Source of the DNA: Bradyrhizobium sp. B097 | Lineage (GTDB): Bacteria > Pseudomonadota > Alphaproteobacteria > Rhizobiales > Xanthobacteraceae | Direction of reading: 5' to 3' | Length of the DNA stretch: 64,000 bases | NCBI RefSeq assembly: GCF_038957035.1 | Contig: NZ_CP152412.1 | Location: 2,538,501 to 2,602,500, forward strand | Shown here: piece by piece, positions 8,813 through 18,499 of the stretch | Layout of the letters: every line of letters starts with the position of its first letter | How positions within the stretch are numbered: the stretch's first letter is position 1 | Notes under the pieces: generated by a model | Told to the model about the DNA's origin: nothing | What the model saw: only the letters and a program-made list of their open reading frames with translations | Database searches by the model: none | Made by a program: the position numbers and the translations under genes

Positions 8813-9503
8813 TGGTCTTGTTTGCCGATATGGCAAGGTCGAGGCGCTGAAGGGCGTCACCTTGTCGATCGGGCAGGGGCAGCTGGTCGCTCTGATCGGA
8901 GCGAACGGTGCGGGCAAAAGCACGACGTTGCGGGCGATCTCGGGAATCCTGCCTTCGGCGGCCGGACGGATTACGTTCGATGGGCACGACATTACGAAGT
9001 GCTCGGCGCGGGAGATCCTGGGCAAGGGAATCGCACATTGCCCCGAAGGGCGGCGGGTGTTCCCTGACATGACCGTCGACGAAAATCTCGACATGGGCGC
9101 GTATCTGCGGTCCGACCGTCGCGAGATTGCGGCCGATCGGGAGCGGATCTTCGGGATGTTTCCGCGACTGGCGGAGCGCCGGCATCAGGTGGCGGGGACA
9201 CTATCCGGCGGTGAGCAGCAGATGCTGGCGATCGGCCGCGCGATCATGTCCAAGCCCAGGCTCATGATGTTTGACGAGCCATCGCTTGGCCTCGCGCCCA
9301 ACATCGTCGAACAGGTGTTCTCGATCATCGATAGCATCAGGAAATCCGGGACGACGGTCTTGATGGTCGAGCAGAACGCCTACTCGGCGCTCGAGATGTG
9401 CGACTACGCCTACCTTCTGGAGACCGGTTCCATCGTTCTTTCCGGGAGCGGCAAGGATCTCATCGACGATGAACACGTGCGATCTGCCTACTTGGGCGGA
9501 TGA
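8799..9503 (+). CDS. livF: ABC transporter ATP-binding protein (LivF family)
   Basis: 234 residues when started at ATG 8799 (MLHINGLVCRYGKVEAL), overlapping livG by 14 bp with GAAGGAGC upstream. An upstream in-frame extension is only a shadow of livG. Walker A GANGAGKST, signature LSGGEQQMLAIGRA, Walker B MMFDEPSLGLAP and VEQN are all present. It ends the transporter operon. Confidence 0.92.
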   Translation: MLHINGLVCRYGKVEALKGVTLSIGQGQLVALIGANGAGKSTTLRAISGILPSAAGRITFDGHDITKCSAREILGKGIAHCPEGRRVFPDMTVDENLDMGAYLRSDRREIAADRERIFGMFPRLAERRHQVAGTLSGGEQQMLAIGRAIMSKPRLMMFDEPSLGLAPNIVEQVFSIIDSIRKSGTTVLMVEQNAYSALEMCDYAYLLETGSIVLSGSGKDLIDDEHVRSAYLGG

Positions 9504-9820
9504 CGGCAGGTGAGCAGGAATGACGAGCCTCTCATGGGCGGTGCGGCGCGAGCGAGGGACGAGGTGGGCTCCGACGAATGCCTGGTGCTTCTCGCGTCGT
9601 TCATGAGGGTGCGGGATCGAAAGGCTCGCGCTGAGATCGTCAAGTTTGCGCAACGATGCGCCGACTTCGAGCCTGGCGGAATTGTCTCCTTTGGGCTCGA
9701 GACGCCGCGCGATTGATGCGTCGGCGTTGCCAAGCCGGAAAATCCTGCGACGCAGGCGGCCCCCCTGGGATCGAGGACGATCCTCTGGGAAATGCCGCGC
9801 TTGCGTCGCTGATTTGGTGA
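9504..9820. other. Intergenic region before pntAA, no supported gene
   Basis: About 317 bp between livF and the transhydrogenase genes. A 68-codon frame begins with GTG but has no family resemblance or convincing ribosome site. The segment presumably holds the pnt promoter; I could not identify clear -35/-10 boxes. Confidence 0.5.
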
Positions 9821-10981
9821 ATGACCTCGTTGGTTCTCAAGAGTGGTGCTGTGAGCGTGAAGATCGCCGTTGCCAAGGAAATCGATGCGTCCGAGCCGCG
9901 GGTTGCGGTTTCGCCCGATACCATCAAGAAGTTCAAGGCGCTCGGCGCCGAGGTCGCGGTTGAGCCGGGCGCGGGCGTCAAGTCGGGGCTGCCCGATTCG
10001 GAGCTTGTCGCGGCGGGCGCCACCGTCAGCGCCGATGCGCTTAGGGATGCCGACATCATCATCAAGGTGAAGCGGCCCGAGGCCTCCGAGCTGTCGAAGT
10101 ACAAGCGCGGCGCGCTGGTCATCGCGATCATGGACCCCTACGGCAACGAGCCCGCGCTGAAGACGATGGCCGATGCCGGCGTGTCGGCGTTTGCGATGGA
10201 GCTGATGCCGCGCATCACCCGCGCCCAGGTGATGGACGTGTTGTCCTCGCAGGCCAATCTGGCCGGCTACCGGGCGGTGATCGAGGGCGCCGAAGCCTTT
10301 GGCCGCGCCTTCCCGATGATGATGACCGCCGCCGGCACCATTCCGGCCGCCAAAGTGTTCGTGATGGGCGTCGGCGTCGCCGGCCTGCAGGCGATCGCGA
10401 CCGCGCGCCGTCTCGGGGCCGTGGTCACCGCGACCGACGTACGCCCCGCCACCAAGGAGCAGGTGGAGAGCTTGGGCGCCAAATTCCTCGCGGTCGAGGA
10501 CGAGGAGTTCAAGAACGCGCAGACCGCCGGCGGCTACGCCAAGGAGATGTCGAAAGAGTATCAGGCCAAGCAGGCCGCGCTGACCGCCGAGCACATCAAG
10601 AAGCAGGACATCGTGATCACGACTGCGCTGATCCCGGGCCGTCCGGCGCCGAAGCTCGTCAGCGGCGAGATGGTGAAGTCGATGAAGCCCGGTTCCGTGC
10701 TGGTCGATCTCGCGGTCGAGCGCGGCGGCAATGTCGAGGGCGCGAGGCCCGGCGAGGTGGTCGAGACCGACGGCATCAAGATCGTCGGCTACACCAACGT
10801 CGCCGGCCGCGTCGCCGCCTCGGCCTCGAGCCTCTATGCGCGCAACCTGTTCTCGTTCATCGAGACGATGGTCGACAAGGCCAGCAAGGCGCTCGCGGTC
10901 AATTGGGATGACGAGCTGGTGAAGGCCACCGCGCTGACCAAAGACGGCGCCGTCATCCATCCCAACTTCCAGCCGAAGTAA
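9821..10981 (+). CDS. pntAA: NAD(P) transhydrogenase alpha subunit part 1 (PntAA)
   Basis: 386 residues if started at ATG 9821; GTG 9851 or 9857 would give the shorter N-terminus [10 protein letters not shown] that matches the usual family start, so the true start is uncertain. Contains the NAD(H)-binding domain with [20 protein letters not shown] (Rossmann motif) and the [20 protein letters not shown] region. It transfers hydride between NADH and NADP+ with the membrane subunits, using the proton gradient to make NADPH. The gene starts a three-gene operon of the split alpha type usual in alphaproteobacteria. Confidence 0.95.
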   Translation: MTSLVLKSGAVSVKIAVAKEIDASEPRVAVSPDTIKKFKALGAEVAVEPGAGVKSGLPDSELVAAGATVSADALRDADIIIKVKRPEASELSKYKRGALVIAIMDPYGNEPALKTMADAGVSAFAMELMPRITRAQVMDVLSSQANLAGYRAVIEGAEAFGRAFPMMMTAAGTIPAAKVFVMGVGVAGLQAIATARRLGAVVTATDVRPATKEQVESLGAKFLAVEDEEFKNAQTAGGYAKEMSKEYQAKQAALTAEHIKKQDIVITTALIPGRPAPKLVSGEMVKSMKPGSVLVDLAVERGGNVEGARPGEVVETDGIKIVGYTNVAGRVAASASSLYARNLFSFIETMVDKASKALAVNWDDELVKATALTKDGAVIHPNFQPK

Positions 10982-10992
10982 GGAGAGAAGCC

Positions 10993-11310
10993 ATGGAGCA
11001 TCTCGCGCAGGCCGTCGATCCGTTCGTGTTCCGGCTGTCGATCTTCGTTCTTGCCGTGTTCGTCGGCTATTTCGTGGTGTGGTCGGTGACCCCCGCGCTG
11101 CATACCCCGTTGATGAGCGTGACCAACGCGATCTCGTCGGTGATCGTGGTCGGCGCGCTGCTCGCGGTCGGCGTCGGCATGGTGTCGAGCGGTTCGGGCT
11201 GGGCCCGCGGCTTCGGCTTCGTGGCGCTGATCTTCGCCTGCGTGAACATCTTCGGCGGCTTCCTGGTCACCCAGCGCATGCTGGCGATGTACAAGAAGAA
11301 AGCCAAGTGA
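10993..11310 (+). CDS. pntAB: NAD(P) transhydrogenase alpha subunit part 2 (PntAB, membrane)
   Basis: 105 residues with three membrane helices and a short basic tail (MYKKKAK). [27 protein letters not shown] is the conserved segment of the small transhydrogenase membrane subunit. AAGGAGAG precedes its ATG, and it lies 11 bp after pntAA. With PntB it forms the proton channel. Confidence 0.95.
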   Translation: MEHLAQAVDPFVFRLSIFVLAVFVGYFVVWSVTPALHTPLMSVTNAISSVIVVGALLAVGVGMVSSGSGWARGFGFVALIFACVNIFGGFLVTQRMLAMYKKKAK

Positions 11311-11353
11311 GCGGCGTGCACCTCGGGGTGACGAAGACAAAGGGGGACCTGAG

Positions 11354-12751
11354 ATGAACGCCAATCTGGCTGCTGTTCTGTATCTCGTGGCGGGGGTGCT
11401 GTTCATCCTGTCGCTGCGCGGCCTGTCGAGCCCGGCATCGTCGCGCCAGGGCAACATGTTCGGCATGATCGGCATGGCAATCGCGGTCGCCACCACGCTG
11501 GCGAGCCATCCGCCGGCCGACGGCCTCGCCTGGCTCCTGGTCATCGTCGCGATCGCGATCGGCGGCAGCATCGGTGCTGTGATCGCGCGCCGGGTGCCGA
11601 TGACCTCGATGCCCGAGTTGGTCGCCGCGTTCCACTCGCTGGTCGGCATGGCCGCGGTGCTGGTCGCCGCCGGCGCGTTCTATGCGCCTGAAGCGTTCGA
11701 CATCGGCACACCCGGCAACATCCATCCGCAGAGCCTGGTCGAGATGTCGCTCGGCGTTGCGATCGGCGCCTTGACCTTCACCGGCTCGGTGATCGCGTTC
11801 CTGAAGCTGTCGGCCCGGATGAGCGGCGCGCCGATCATCCTGCCGTTCCGCCACGTCATCAACATCGCGCTGGCGCTGGCGCTGGTGTTCTTCATCGTCG
11901 GCCTCGTGATGAGTGGCAGCGCGCTCGACTTCTGGCTGATCACGATCATCGCGCTGGCGCTCGGCGTCCTGATGATCATCCCGATCGGCGGCGCCGACAT
12001 GCCGGTCGTGATCTCGATGCTGAACTCGTATTCCGGCTGGGCCGCGGCCGGCATCGGCTTCACGCTCGGCAACTCGGCGCTGATCATCACCGGGGCACTG
12101 GTCGGCTCGTCGGGCGCGATCCTGTCCTACATCATGTGCCACGCGATGAACCGCTCGTTCATCTCGGTGATCCTCGGCGGCTTCGGCGGCGAGACCGCGG
12201 CGGCCGGCGGCGGCTCGGGCGAGCAGAAGCCCGCCAAGCTCGGCTCGGCGGACGATGCCGCCTTCATCATGAAGAACGCCTCCAAGGTCATCATCGTGCC
12301 CGGCTACGGCATGGCGGTGGCGCAAGCCCAGCACGCGCTGCGCGAGATGGGCGACATCCTGAAGAAGGAAGGCGTCGAGGTGAAGTACGCCATTCACCCG
12401 GTGGCGGGCCGCATGCCCGGCCACATGAACGTGCTGCTCGCCGAAGCCAACGTGCCCTATGACGAGGTGTTCGAGCTCGAGGACATCAACTCGGAGTTCG
12501 CCCAGGCCGACATCGCGTTTGTGATCGGCGCCAACGACGTCACCAATCCGGCCGCGGAAGAGGACAAGACCTCGCCGATCTACGGCATGCCGGTGCTGCA
12601 GGTCTGGAAGGCCGGCACGGTGATGTTCATCAAGCGCTCGCTGGCCTCGGGCTATGCGGGCATCGACAACCCGCTGTTCTACCGCGACAACACCATGATG
12701 CTGCTCGGCGACGCCAAGAAGGTCACCGAGAACATCGTCAAGGCGATGTAG
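11354..12751 (+). CDS. pntB: NAD(P) transhydrogenase beta subunit (PntB)
   Basis: 465 residues: about nine membrane helices (residues ~5-260), then the NADP(H)-binding domain III with VIIVPGYGMAVAQAQHALREM and YAIHPVAGRMPGHMNVLLAEA, and the GANDVTNPAAEED loop. All family landmarks are intact. It completes the transhydrogenase operon and supplies NADPH, which the oxygenases and reductases elsewhere in the window would consume. Confidence 0.96.
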   Translation: MNANLAAVLYLVAGVLFILSLRGLSSPASSRQGNMFGMIGMAIAVATTLASHPPADGLAWLLVIVAIAIGGSIGAVIARRVPMTSMPELVAAFHSLVGMAAVLVAAGAFYAPEAFDIGTPGNIHPQSLVEMSLGVAIGALTFTGSVIAFLKLSARMSGAPIILPFRHVINIALALALVFFIVGLVMSGSALDFWLITIIALALGVLMIIPIGGADMPVVISMLNSYSGWAAAGIGFTLGNSALIITGALVGSSGAILSYIMCHAMNRSFISVILGGFGGETAAAGGGSGEQKPAKLGSADDAAFIMKNASKVIIVPGYGMAVAQAQHALREMGDILKKEGVEVKYAIHPVAGRMPGHMNVLLAEANVPYDEVFELEDINSEFAQADIAFVIGANDVTNPAAEEDKTSPIYGMPVLQVWKAGTVMFIKRSLASGYAGIDNPLFYRDNTMMLLGDAKKVTENIVKAM

Positions 12752-12817
12752 GGCACGCGGCGAATGGCGCTCGCCTGTGCCAGGGCCTTGCGATTGGCTA
12801 AGCCGGAAGCAGACGGC

Positions 12818-13159
12818 CTATGAAGCGCCGGATCCGATCGGGTCCTGCGGCGACAGCGTGCGGCCCAGGATGAGCTCGAGGGAAGGCCAGGCCTCACCGG
12901 ATGACGAGCAAATCCACATCAGCAAGGCCTGGAGCACCGGCATTCGACGCTCGCCGTGTTGCGGCTGACCCGCAGCTGCTGTCTCACCAAACCTATTCGT
13001 CTGGACCGGGGAGCCGCCGTCATTGAAGTGAATAACGGGCATGCCGACGGAAATCGACGCGGCCACGTCGATCCGCAAGGCGTCCTGGTTGCTGTGCATC
13101 GTTGTCGTCGTCCTCATCAAGAGCGAGCGAACCGGCGAATAGTCCATCGTCCCATACAT
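12818..13159 (-). CDS. Hypothetical protein, weak support
   Basis: A 113-codon frame convergent to pntB, with several possible starts (an internal ATG gives MHSNQDALRIDVAASISVG). I recognise no domain. Composition looks like coding sequence rather than an obvious shadow, because no gene lies opposite it. It could equally be chance. If it is not real, 12752-13257 is non-coding with nothing else noted. Confidence 0.3.
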   Translation of the reverse strand: MYGTMDYSPVRSLLMRTTTTMHSNQDALRIDVAASISVGMPVIHFNDGGSPVQTNRFGETAAAGQPQHGERRMPVLQALLMWICSSSGEAWPSLELILGRTLSPQDPIGSGAS

Positions 13160-13257
13160 CGTACTAAGTGATGGACGACCGACAAGTTCAAAGTTTCGAC
13201 GTCCTCTGCCTAAGATCGCAGCGTCGTCCGACAGCCTGGCGGTATGTCGGAGCGCTT

Positions 13258-13293
13258 AAAAAAAGGCGGCCCGCTTCGGCAACGAAGCGGACC
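13258..13293 (-). terminator. Rho-independent terminator of the ThDP-enzyme genes
   Basis: Read on the minus strand: an 11-bp stem with one mismatch (13293-13283 pairing with 13278-13268), a GC-rich 4-nt loop, then seven T residues (13264-13258). It sits 34 bp after the beta-subunit stop. Confidence 0.85.
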
Positions 13294-13326
13294 ACCATGA
13301 ATTTGCGCAAGGCAAATGCCGGCTGG

Positions 13327-13956
13327 CTAGGGCCCCTCGAGCATCCCGCCGCCGAACATTGTCGGGACGTAACGTGGTGCCTCAATCGCAGCCATGAAGC
13401 GGTGTTTTGTCGCGACCGGATCGAGCGAGATCGGCGGTCGGACGACTTCGACGTCGGGCTCCGTCGCCAGAACCAGGACTCCGACGCCATCGCGCTTTTC
13501 GGCCGCGGCGATGCCGGCGGCAAGTGCGCTCGGCGCATTCAGGTTTTCGGCGTGCTTGATTCCCGAAGCGCGCGCCAGCTGAGCCAGATCGAGCGTCGCA
13601 TTGGTCAAGGCTTGGCCACCCGAAGCTGCGTGAACGCCGTTCTGGATCAGGAGGATGGTGAGATTTGACGGGTTCATCGCGCCAATCGTGACGAGCGCGC
13701 CCATATGCATAAGCAGGGCGCCATCGCCTTCGACCGCAATGACGGGACGATCCGGTTGGGCGAGCGCCAGGCCCAGCGCCAGCGGGAGTGTCAGTCCCAT
13801 GGCGTCTTCGAAGTAGAAGTTTTCCGGTGCGTGATGCAGCGATGCCCACAAATACGAAGCATTGCCGAGCGACGTCACGACGAGCGCGCGAGCAGGCAGG
13901 CTGCCGGCAAGCGCCCTGTAGTAATCCGCCCGGGTCGGTCGTGCGTTGGTTACCAC
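13327..13956 (-). CDS. Sulfopyruvate/phosphonopyruvate decarboxylase-like, beta (ThDP-binding) subunit
   Basis: About 209 residues. VEGDGALLMHMGALVTIGAMNPSNLT carries the GDG...N thiamine-diphosphate/Mg motif of the PP domain. The start is set at GTG 13956: it overlaps the alpha-subunit stop (GTGGTAA) and has GGGAGGAT upstream. A start at 13995 would overlap the alpha gene more and lacks a site. Family members decarboxylate sulfopyruvate (ComE, coenzyme M pathway) or phosphonopyruvate. The split two-gene form favours the ComDE type, but the substrate here is inferred only. Confidence 0.8.
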   Translation of the reverse strand: MVTNARPTRADYYRALAGSLPARALVVTSLGNASYLWASLHHAPENFYFEDAMGLTLPLALGLALAQPDRPVIAVEGDGALLMHMGALVTIGAMNPSNLTILLIQNGVHAASGGQALTNATLDLAQLARASGIKHAENLNAPSALAAGIAAAEKRDGVGVLVLATEPDVEVVRPPISLDPVATKHRFMAAIEAPRYVPTMFGGGMLEGP

Positions 13957-14474
13957 TGGATATCCTCCCGACCCATCAGCAGGGCAAACGGACATGAGGC
14001 TTCTTCCGCATAGGTTGCGGCATGTTCGACCTGGGGACCGATCGGGCGGTATCGATCGGTGCAGGCATGGGCGAGGCCGATGCCGCGGAAGACCGGCTCC
14101 GTCGCTCGGCCCTTCGGCACATGATAGAACACCGGATCATCTGGCGTGCCCCGATAGGACACCAGCATCAGAAGCGGAAATTGGTAACGCTGCGCGAGCG
14201 ACACCATACCCGCACCCATGCTGAGTACGCCGGCATTCTGCACGAGCAGGGCGGTGCGAACGCCACCGAGCCGGCTTCCACAAGCGATCGCAAGCGCCTC
14301 CTCTTCATGGGTTGCGCGCACCAGCGTCATGCCCGGCTCCTGGTCGATGCGAATAAGGATTTCGCCCAGCCAGCTGTCGGGGACAGAGACGACGGTGCCG
14401 AAACCAAGACGCTTGAGCGTATCGAGAACGGCAGACGGCCGATGGGCCTCTAAAGCTTCCGTCGATGTCGTCAT
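13950..14474 (-). CDS. Sulfopyruvate decarboxylase-like, alpha (PYR-domain) subunit
   Basis: 174 residues. VRATHEEEALAIACG holds the PYR-domain glutamate that activates thiamine diphosphate; NAGVLSMGAGMVSLAQRY follows in the manner of ComD and phosphonopyruvate decarboxylase N-terminal halves. It is translationally coupled to the beta subunit and divergent from a polyamine-type ABC operon, with 200 bp of AT-richer DNA between. No other coenzyme M genes are visible, so a catabolic role for a 3-substituted pyruvate is as likely as cofactor synthesis. Confidence 0.8.
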   Translation of the reverse strand: MTTSTEALEAHRPSAVLDTLKRLGFGTVVSVPDSWLGEILIRIDQEPGMTLVRATHEEEALAIACGSRLGGVRTALLVQNAGVLSMGAGMVSLAQRYQFPLLMLVSYRGTPDDPVFYHVPKGRATEPVFRGIGLAHACTDRYRPIGPQVEHAATYAEEASCPFALLMGREDIQW

Positions 14475-14521
14475 CGACTGCCCTCCGTGATTTCAACCAA
14501 CGTGGCGCGCAGGCTAATCGC

Positions 14522-14589
14522 AAAAGGTACTATTGTCGATAAGACAAACCTATTGCGGGTCGATGAGGCGCCTGATAAAAGGTACTATT
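14522..14589. promoter_or_regulatory. Divergent control region with direct and inverted repeats
   Basis: Two copies of AAAAGGTACTATT (14522-14534 and 14577-14589) lie in the same direction, 55 bp apart. The first overlaps an inverted repeat TTGTC-GATAA-GACAA (14533-14547). The segment lies between the divergent ThDP-enzyme and ABC-transporter genes, so it is a likely shared operator/promoter. Confidence 0.55.
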
Positions 14590-14674
14590 AAGCAGATGAT
14601 AAGTTTAATTTCATGACCGAGGATTGCAGCTGGAGCCGGGCGCTGCATTCCCTCGCTGGAGGGAGACTGCAGCT

Positions 14675-15688
14675 ATGCTTCGCCTTTGGTCCGTGTTGAT
14701 CGCTGTTCTGATTGCATTGCCGGCTCACGCACAAGACAAGCTCGTTGTCAGTATCTGGGGCGGCAGTTGGCGTGACCTAGTGGCCGAGACGGTTGCCAGG
14801 AAATTCACCGCCGAAACCGGCGTCCCGGTCGAATTCATCACCGGCGGCACCATCGATCGACTGAACAAGGAAAAACTCGCCAAGGGAAATCCCGAAAGCG
14901 ACGTGACGTTCACGACGTCGCATGTCGGGTGGCTCTATGCCAATGACGGGTTGTTCGAGACGATCGATACATCGAAGATCCCCAATGCGAAGAACCTCGC
15001 GGACGAGGCGCGGATCAGTCCCTACCATCTCGGCGCCTGGGCCTATGTCTACACGATCGGCTACCGCCCCGATCTGATCAAGGACACCAAGTTCGAGAGC
15101 TGGAATGATCTCTGGAGGCCGGAGCTGAAGGACAAGCTCGCCGCTCCGGATTTCGACCCCGGCCACATCATTGCGGTCGCTGCCATTCTTGCCGGCGCCG
15201 ACCCGGCGCATTGGGAAAAGGGCGAGGAGAAGCTCAAGGCGCTCAAGCCGAACTTCAAGGCGTTCTACACCAACGATGCCAACAGCCAGCAACTGCTCGC
15301 GAGCGGCGAGACGCCGGTGCAGATCGTGCTTTCGATGAACGCCTACTACATGATCGGGCAGGGCATTCCGATCACGCTCGCGATGCCGAAAGAGGGTGCG
15401 GTGCTGGGAATCGACACCGTCGCCATCATGAAGGGGTCGAAGAAGGTCGATCTCGCATACAAGTTCATCAACGCGCTCTACGACCCGGAAATTCAGGCCG
15501 AGATCTCGAAGCAGAAGAAGGGAAGCCCGGCGGTCCTCAACGCGAAGATCGATCCTGAAATCGCCAAGCTTCCGGGCGTCTTCACGTCTGCGGAGCAATG
15601 GAAGCAGCAGATCAATATCGACGCCAAGCTGCGCGCCAACAAGACGGCGGAATGGCGCAAATGGTTCGCCGAAAACATCATGAACTGA
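14675..15688 (+). CDS. ABC transporter substrate-binding protein, spermidine/putrescine (PotD) type
   Basis: 337 residues from ATG 14675, preceded by GGAGGGAG (14658-14665). The N-terminus MLRLWSVLIAVLIALPAHAQ is a signal peptide. Mature protein starts DKLVVSIWGGSWRDLVAETV, the usual opening of group-1/PotD-like extracellular binding proteins. It is followed by two permeases and an ATPase, forming a full importer. Substrate may be a polyamine or another small charged compound; the divergent decarboxylase genes hint at a sulfonated or phosphonated acid, but this is speculative. Confidence 0.88.
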   Translation: MLRLWSVLIAVLIALPAHAQDKLVVSIWGGSWRDLVAETVARKFTAETGVPVEFITGGTIDRLNKEKLAKGNPESDVTFTTSHVGWLYANDGLFETIDTSKIPNAKNLADEARISPYHLGAWAYVYTIGYRPDLIKDTKFESWNDLWRPELKDKLAAPDFDPGHIIAVAAILAGADPAHWEKGEEKLKALKPNFKAFYTNDANSQQLLASGETPVQIVLSMNAYYMIGQGIPITLAMPKEGAVLGIDTVAIMKGSKKVDLAYKFINALYDPEIQAEISKQKKGSPAVLNAKIDPEIAKLPGVFTSAEQWKQQINIDAKLRANKTAEWRKWFAENIMN

Positions 15689-15713
15689 TCCGTTGCCAGA
15701 TCGGTCCCGTATC

Positions 15714-16565
15714 ATGAATCAGCAGCCATTTCTGCGCATCTTCACGGCGCCGGCAACGCTCTGTGCGATCGGGTTCCTCGCGGCGATGGTTGCGGTTCTG
15801 CAATACAGCCTCAGGGCCTACGTGCCGGGATCGCTCGACCCCGGCGGATTTACGCTGGGGAATTTCGCCGACCTTCTGAAACCGCTCTACGCGCGCGTGT
15901 TTCTCGATACCGTCGTCGTGTGCGCGATGACCGCGTTCGTGACATTGATCGTCGGATATCCGCTGGCCTATGCGCTTGTGCGCGTCGAACAGCCGGTCCT
16001 GCGCTCCATCCTTCTCGTGATTGTCGTGACGCCGCTGTTTCTGGGCGAGGTCGTTCGCACTTATGCGTGGATCATCGTCCTTGGCAACAACGGCTTCATC
16101 AATTCCTTGCTGATGTCGCTCGGCCTCATTGGCAAGCCGCTCCAACTGATGTTCACGCCATTCGGCGTTGTGGTTGCTCTCGTGCACGTCACGCTGCCGG
16201 TCATGGTCATCATGCTGGCTGCTGGATTGTCCCATATCGACCGCGACTATTCCCGAGCGGCTGAAAGCCTGGGAGCCGGTCCTATCCGCGTGTTCCTGAC
16301 CGTGACATTGCCGCTGTCCTTGCCCGGCGTGGTCGCCGGCACGACGACGGCATTCGCCTGGACGTTCTCGGCTTTCGCCACGCCGCAGCTGATCGGCGGC
16401 GGCCGCGTCAATATGATCTCCAATCTGGTCTACCAGCTTGGATTTTCGAGCTTCAACTTTCCTTTCGCCGCGACATTGTGCGTGGCTGGGCTGGCTTTGA
16501 CGGCACTCGTGCTTGGACTGCTTCAGCTTGCCTCCCGACCGCTTCAGAACATCGAGGTGCATTGA
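15714..16565 (+). CDS. ABC transporter permease (PotB/PotH type)
   Basis: 283 residues from ATG 15714 (MNQQPFLRIF). About six membrane helices. The EAA loop reads AAESLGAGPIRVFLTVTLPL near residue 183. Its stop shares bases with the next start (TGATG). It forms the transporter pore with the following permease. Confidence 0.9.
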   Translation: MNQQPFLRIFTAPATLCAIGFLAAMVAVLQYSLRAYVPGSLDPGGFTLGNFADLLKPLYARVFLDTVVVCAMTAFVTLIVGYPLAYALVRVEQPVLRSILLVIVVTPLFLGEVVRTYAWIIVLGNNGFINSLLMSLGLIGKPLQLMFTPFGVVVALVHVTLPVMVIMLAAGLSHIDRDYSRAAESLGAGPIRVFLTVTLPLSLPGVVAGTTTAFAWTFSAFATPQLIGGGRVNMISNLVYQLGFSSFNFPFAATLCVAGLALTALVLGLLQLASRPLQNIEVH

Positions 16566-17386
16566 TGATTCCGCGCTCGATCTATCAGAGAGTGCTCGGC
16601 TGGGTCGGATTGCTGACGGTGCTCGTCATCATCGCTTTTCTTGTGCTGCCGGCGGTAGTCGTGACGATCGCCGCGTTCAACGACAAGCCTATCCTGTCAT
16701 TCCCGCCGCAGACCTGGTCGTGGCGATGGTTTGGTCGGGCCCTCGCCTATGAAGACTTCCGGCAAGGGTTCTTCAACGGCCTGATCGTCACGGCCTGGAG
16801 CTCGACGATCGCGCTGTGCGTTGGCGGCATGTTCGCGTTTGTCATCGACCGCTACAAATTTCCGCTCAAGTCCGCCATCGAGGGAATCCTGATTTCGCCC
16901 CTGGTGATACCGCACTTCACGGTCGGGCTCGGGTTTCTCATCCTTGCGGCTCAAGTCGGCCTGAGCCGCGGCTTTGCGGTCGTCGTGATCTGCCACGTTA
17001 TCCTGGTGCTGCCGTTTGTGTTGCGCAGCGTATATGTCTCGCTGAGAAATCTCGACCAGAGTTACGAACACGCTGCTTCGAGCCTCGGCGCCGGACCGCT
17101 TCGCGTCCTGACCACCGTCACCCTGCCGCTGCTGCTGCCCGGGCTCGTCAGCGGCTGGCTGTTCGCAGCGATCCTCTCGTTCAACGAGTTCACAGCCTCG
17201 CTGTTTGTGACCTCGCAGCGGACCCAAACGCTTCCTGTCGCGATGTACAATTACGTGCGCGAGTTCGCCGATCCGTCGATGGCGGCATTGTCGGTCATGT
17301 ATATCGTCGGTACCGCTGCCTTGATCGCTTTTGCCAATGCGTTCCTGGGCCTCGGCAAGGTGCTCAATATCGAGCAGTCTCACTAG
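16565..17386 (+). CDS. ABC transporter permease (PotC/PotI type)
   Basis: 273 residues from ATG 16565, overlapping the previous stop by one base. Six predicted helices. EAA loop AASSLGAGPLRVLTTVTLPL near residue 176, closely like its partner's. The second membrane subunit of the same importer. Confidence 0.9.
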   Translation: MIPRSIYQRVLGWVGLLTVLVIIAFLVLPAVVVTIAAFNDKPILSFPPQTWSWRWFGRALAYEDFRQGFFNGLIVTAWSSTIALCVGGMFAFVIDRYKFPLKSAIEGILISPLVIPHFTVGLGFLILAAQVGLSRGFAVVVICHVILVLPFVLRSVYVSLRNLDQSYEHAASSLGAGPLRVLTTVTLPLLLPGLVSGWLFAAILSFNEFTASLFVTSQRTQTLPVAMYNYVREFADPSMAALSVMYIVGTAALIAFANAFLGLGKVLNIEQSH

Positions 17387-17398
17387 GGAGCACGGATC

Positions 17399-18499
17399 TT
17401 GAAGCCGTCTGCGAATGTTGAAGGGGAACAAACGGCGGTCCATTTCGACGCCGTGACCAAGCGATTTGACGATGTCGTGGCCCTGAACGCCGTTACGCTC
17501 GGCGTCGGTCGCAGCGAGTTCGTGACGCTGCTCGGTCCATCAGGATGCGGCAAGACCACGCTGCTCAAGCTGGCCGCGGGCTTTCTGGGGCCGGACGGCG
17601 GTTCGATCTCGATCGAAGGCAAGCGCGTGAACGACATTCCGACCTACCAGCGCGGCATCGGCATGATGTTTCAGAACTACGCGCTGTTTCCGCATATGAG
17701 TGTGGCAGAAAACGTCGCCTATGGTCTGAAGACGCGGCGGGTCCCCAGGGTCGAGCGGGACAAGCGCGTCGCCGATGCGCTGGCGCTGGTCAAGCTGAAG
17801 GGCATGGAGAACCGCAAGCCCCGGCAATTGTCCGGCGGCCAGCAGCAACGCGTTGCGCTCGCGCGTGCTCTCGTCATCAATCCGACCGTCCTGCTGCTCG
17901 ACGAGCCGTTCTCGGCGCTGGACAAGAGCCTGCGGACCTCGATGCAGGTGGAGCTGCGGGAAATTCAGCGCAAGCTGGGTCTGACCACGATCTTCGTGAC
18001 GCACGATCAAGGCGAGGCCTTGAGCATGTCCGATCGCGTGGCGGTCATGTCCGAAGGCCGTATCAGGCAACTCGGCAGCCCTGTCGACGTCTATCGCAGT
18101 CCGGCGGATCCGTTCGTGGCCGGCTTTGTCGGCGACAACAACAGGCTGCGTGGCCAGCTTGTGAGTATGCAAGCCAAGCAAGCGACCGTCGCGCTTGGCG
18201 ATGCCCTGGTGAATGTGTCGGGCGAGAGCCTGTCCGGGCTCGAGAAGTCCGCGGCGGTTGATCTGTTCGTCCGCCCGGAGCAGTTCAGTGTTGTGGCGCC
18301 CGAGGAGCCGTGCGCCATCAAGGGCAGCGTTGTTGCTCAGATCTACCAGGGTGGCCACGTCGATCTTCAGATCGAATGCGCCGGGGAGCGGCTGCTGGTG
18401 CGATCCCCGGGCGAGCAGGCCGTTCTGCGCTGGCCAATGGGGGCGCCTGTCGGCATTGCCATTCAGACAGATCGGTGCTCGGCATTTCCGGCAGCCTGA
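17399..18499 (+). CDS. ABC transporter ATP-binding protein (PotA type)
   Basis: 366 residues, started at TTG 17399 with GGGAG (17386-17390) eight bases upstream; no other plausible start lies near. Walker A GPSGCGKT, signature LSGGQQQRVALARA, Walker B VLLLDEPFSALD, and VTHDQGEAL with the switch histidine. A C-terminal TOBE domain (residues ~270-360, VRPEQFSVVAPEE) is usual for PotA/FbpC proteins. Confidence 0.92.
   Translation: MKPSANVEGEQTAVHFDAVTKRFDDVVALNAVTLGVGRSEFVTLLGPSGCGKTTLLKLAAGFLGPDGGSISIEGKRVNDIPTYQRGIGMMFQNYALFPHMSVAENVAYGLKTRRVPRVERDKRVADALALVKLKGMENRKPRQLSGGQQQRVALARALVINPTVLLLDEPFSALDKSLRTSMQVELREIQRKLGLTTIFVTHDQGEALSMSDRVAVMSEGRIRQLGSPVDVYRSPADPFVAGFVGDNNRLRGQLVSMQAKQATVALGDALVNVSGESLSGLEKSAAVDLFVRPEQFSVVAPEEPCAIKGSVVAQIYQGGHVDLQIECAGERLLVRSPGEQAVLRWPMGAPVGIAIQTDRCSAFPAA

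Noticed and set aside
9510..9716. A 68-codon frame before pntAA
   Set aside because: GTG start inside the livF tail region, no domain and no context support.
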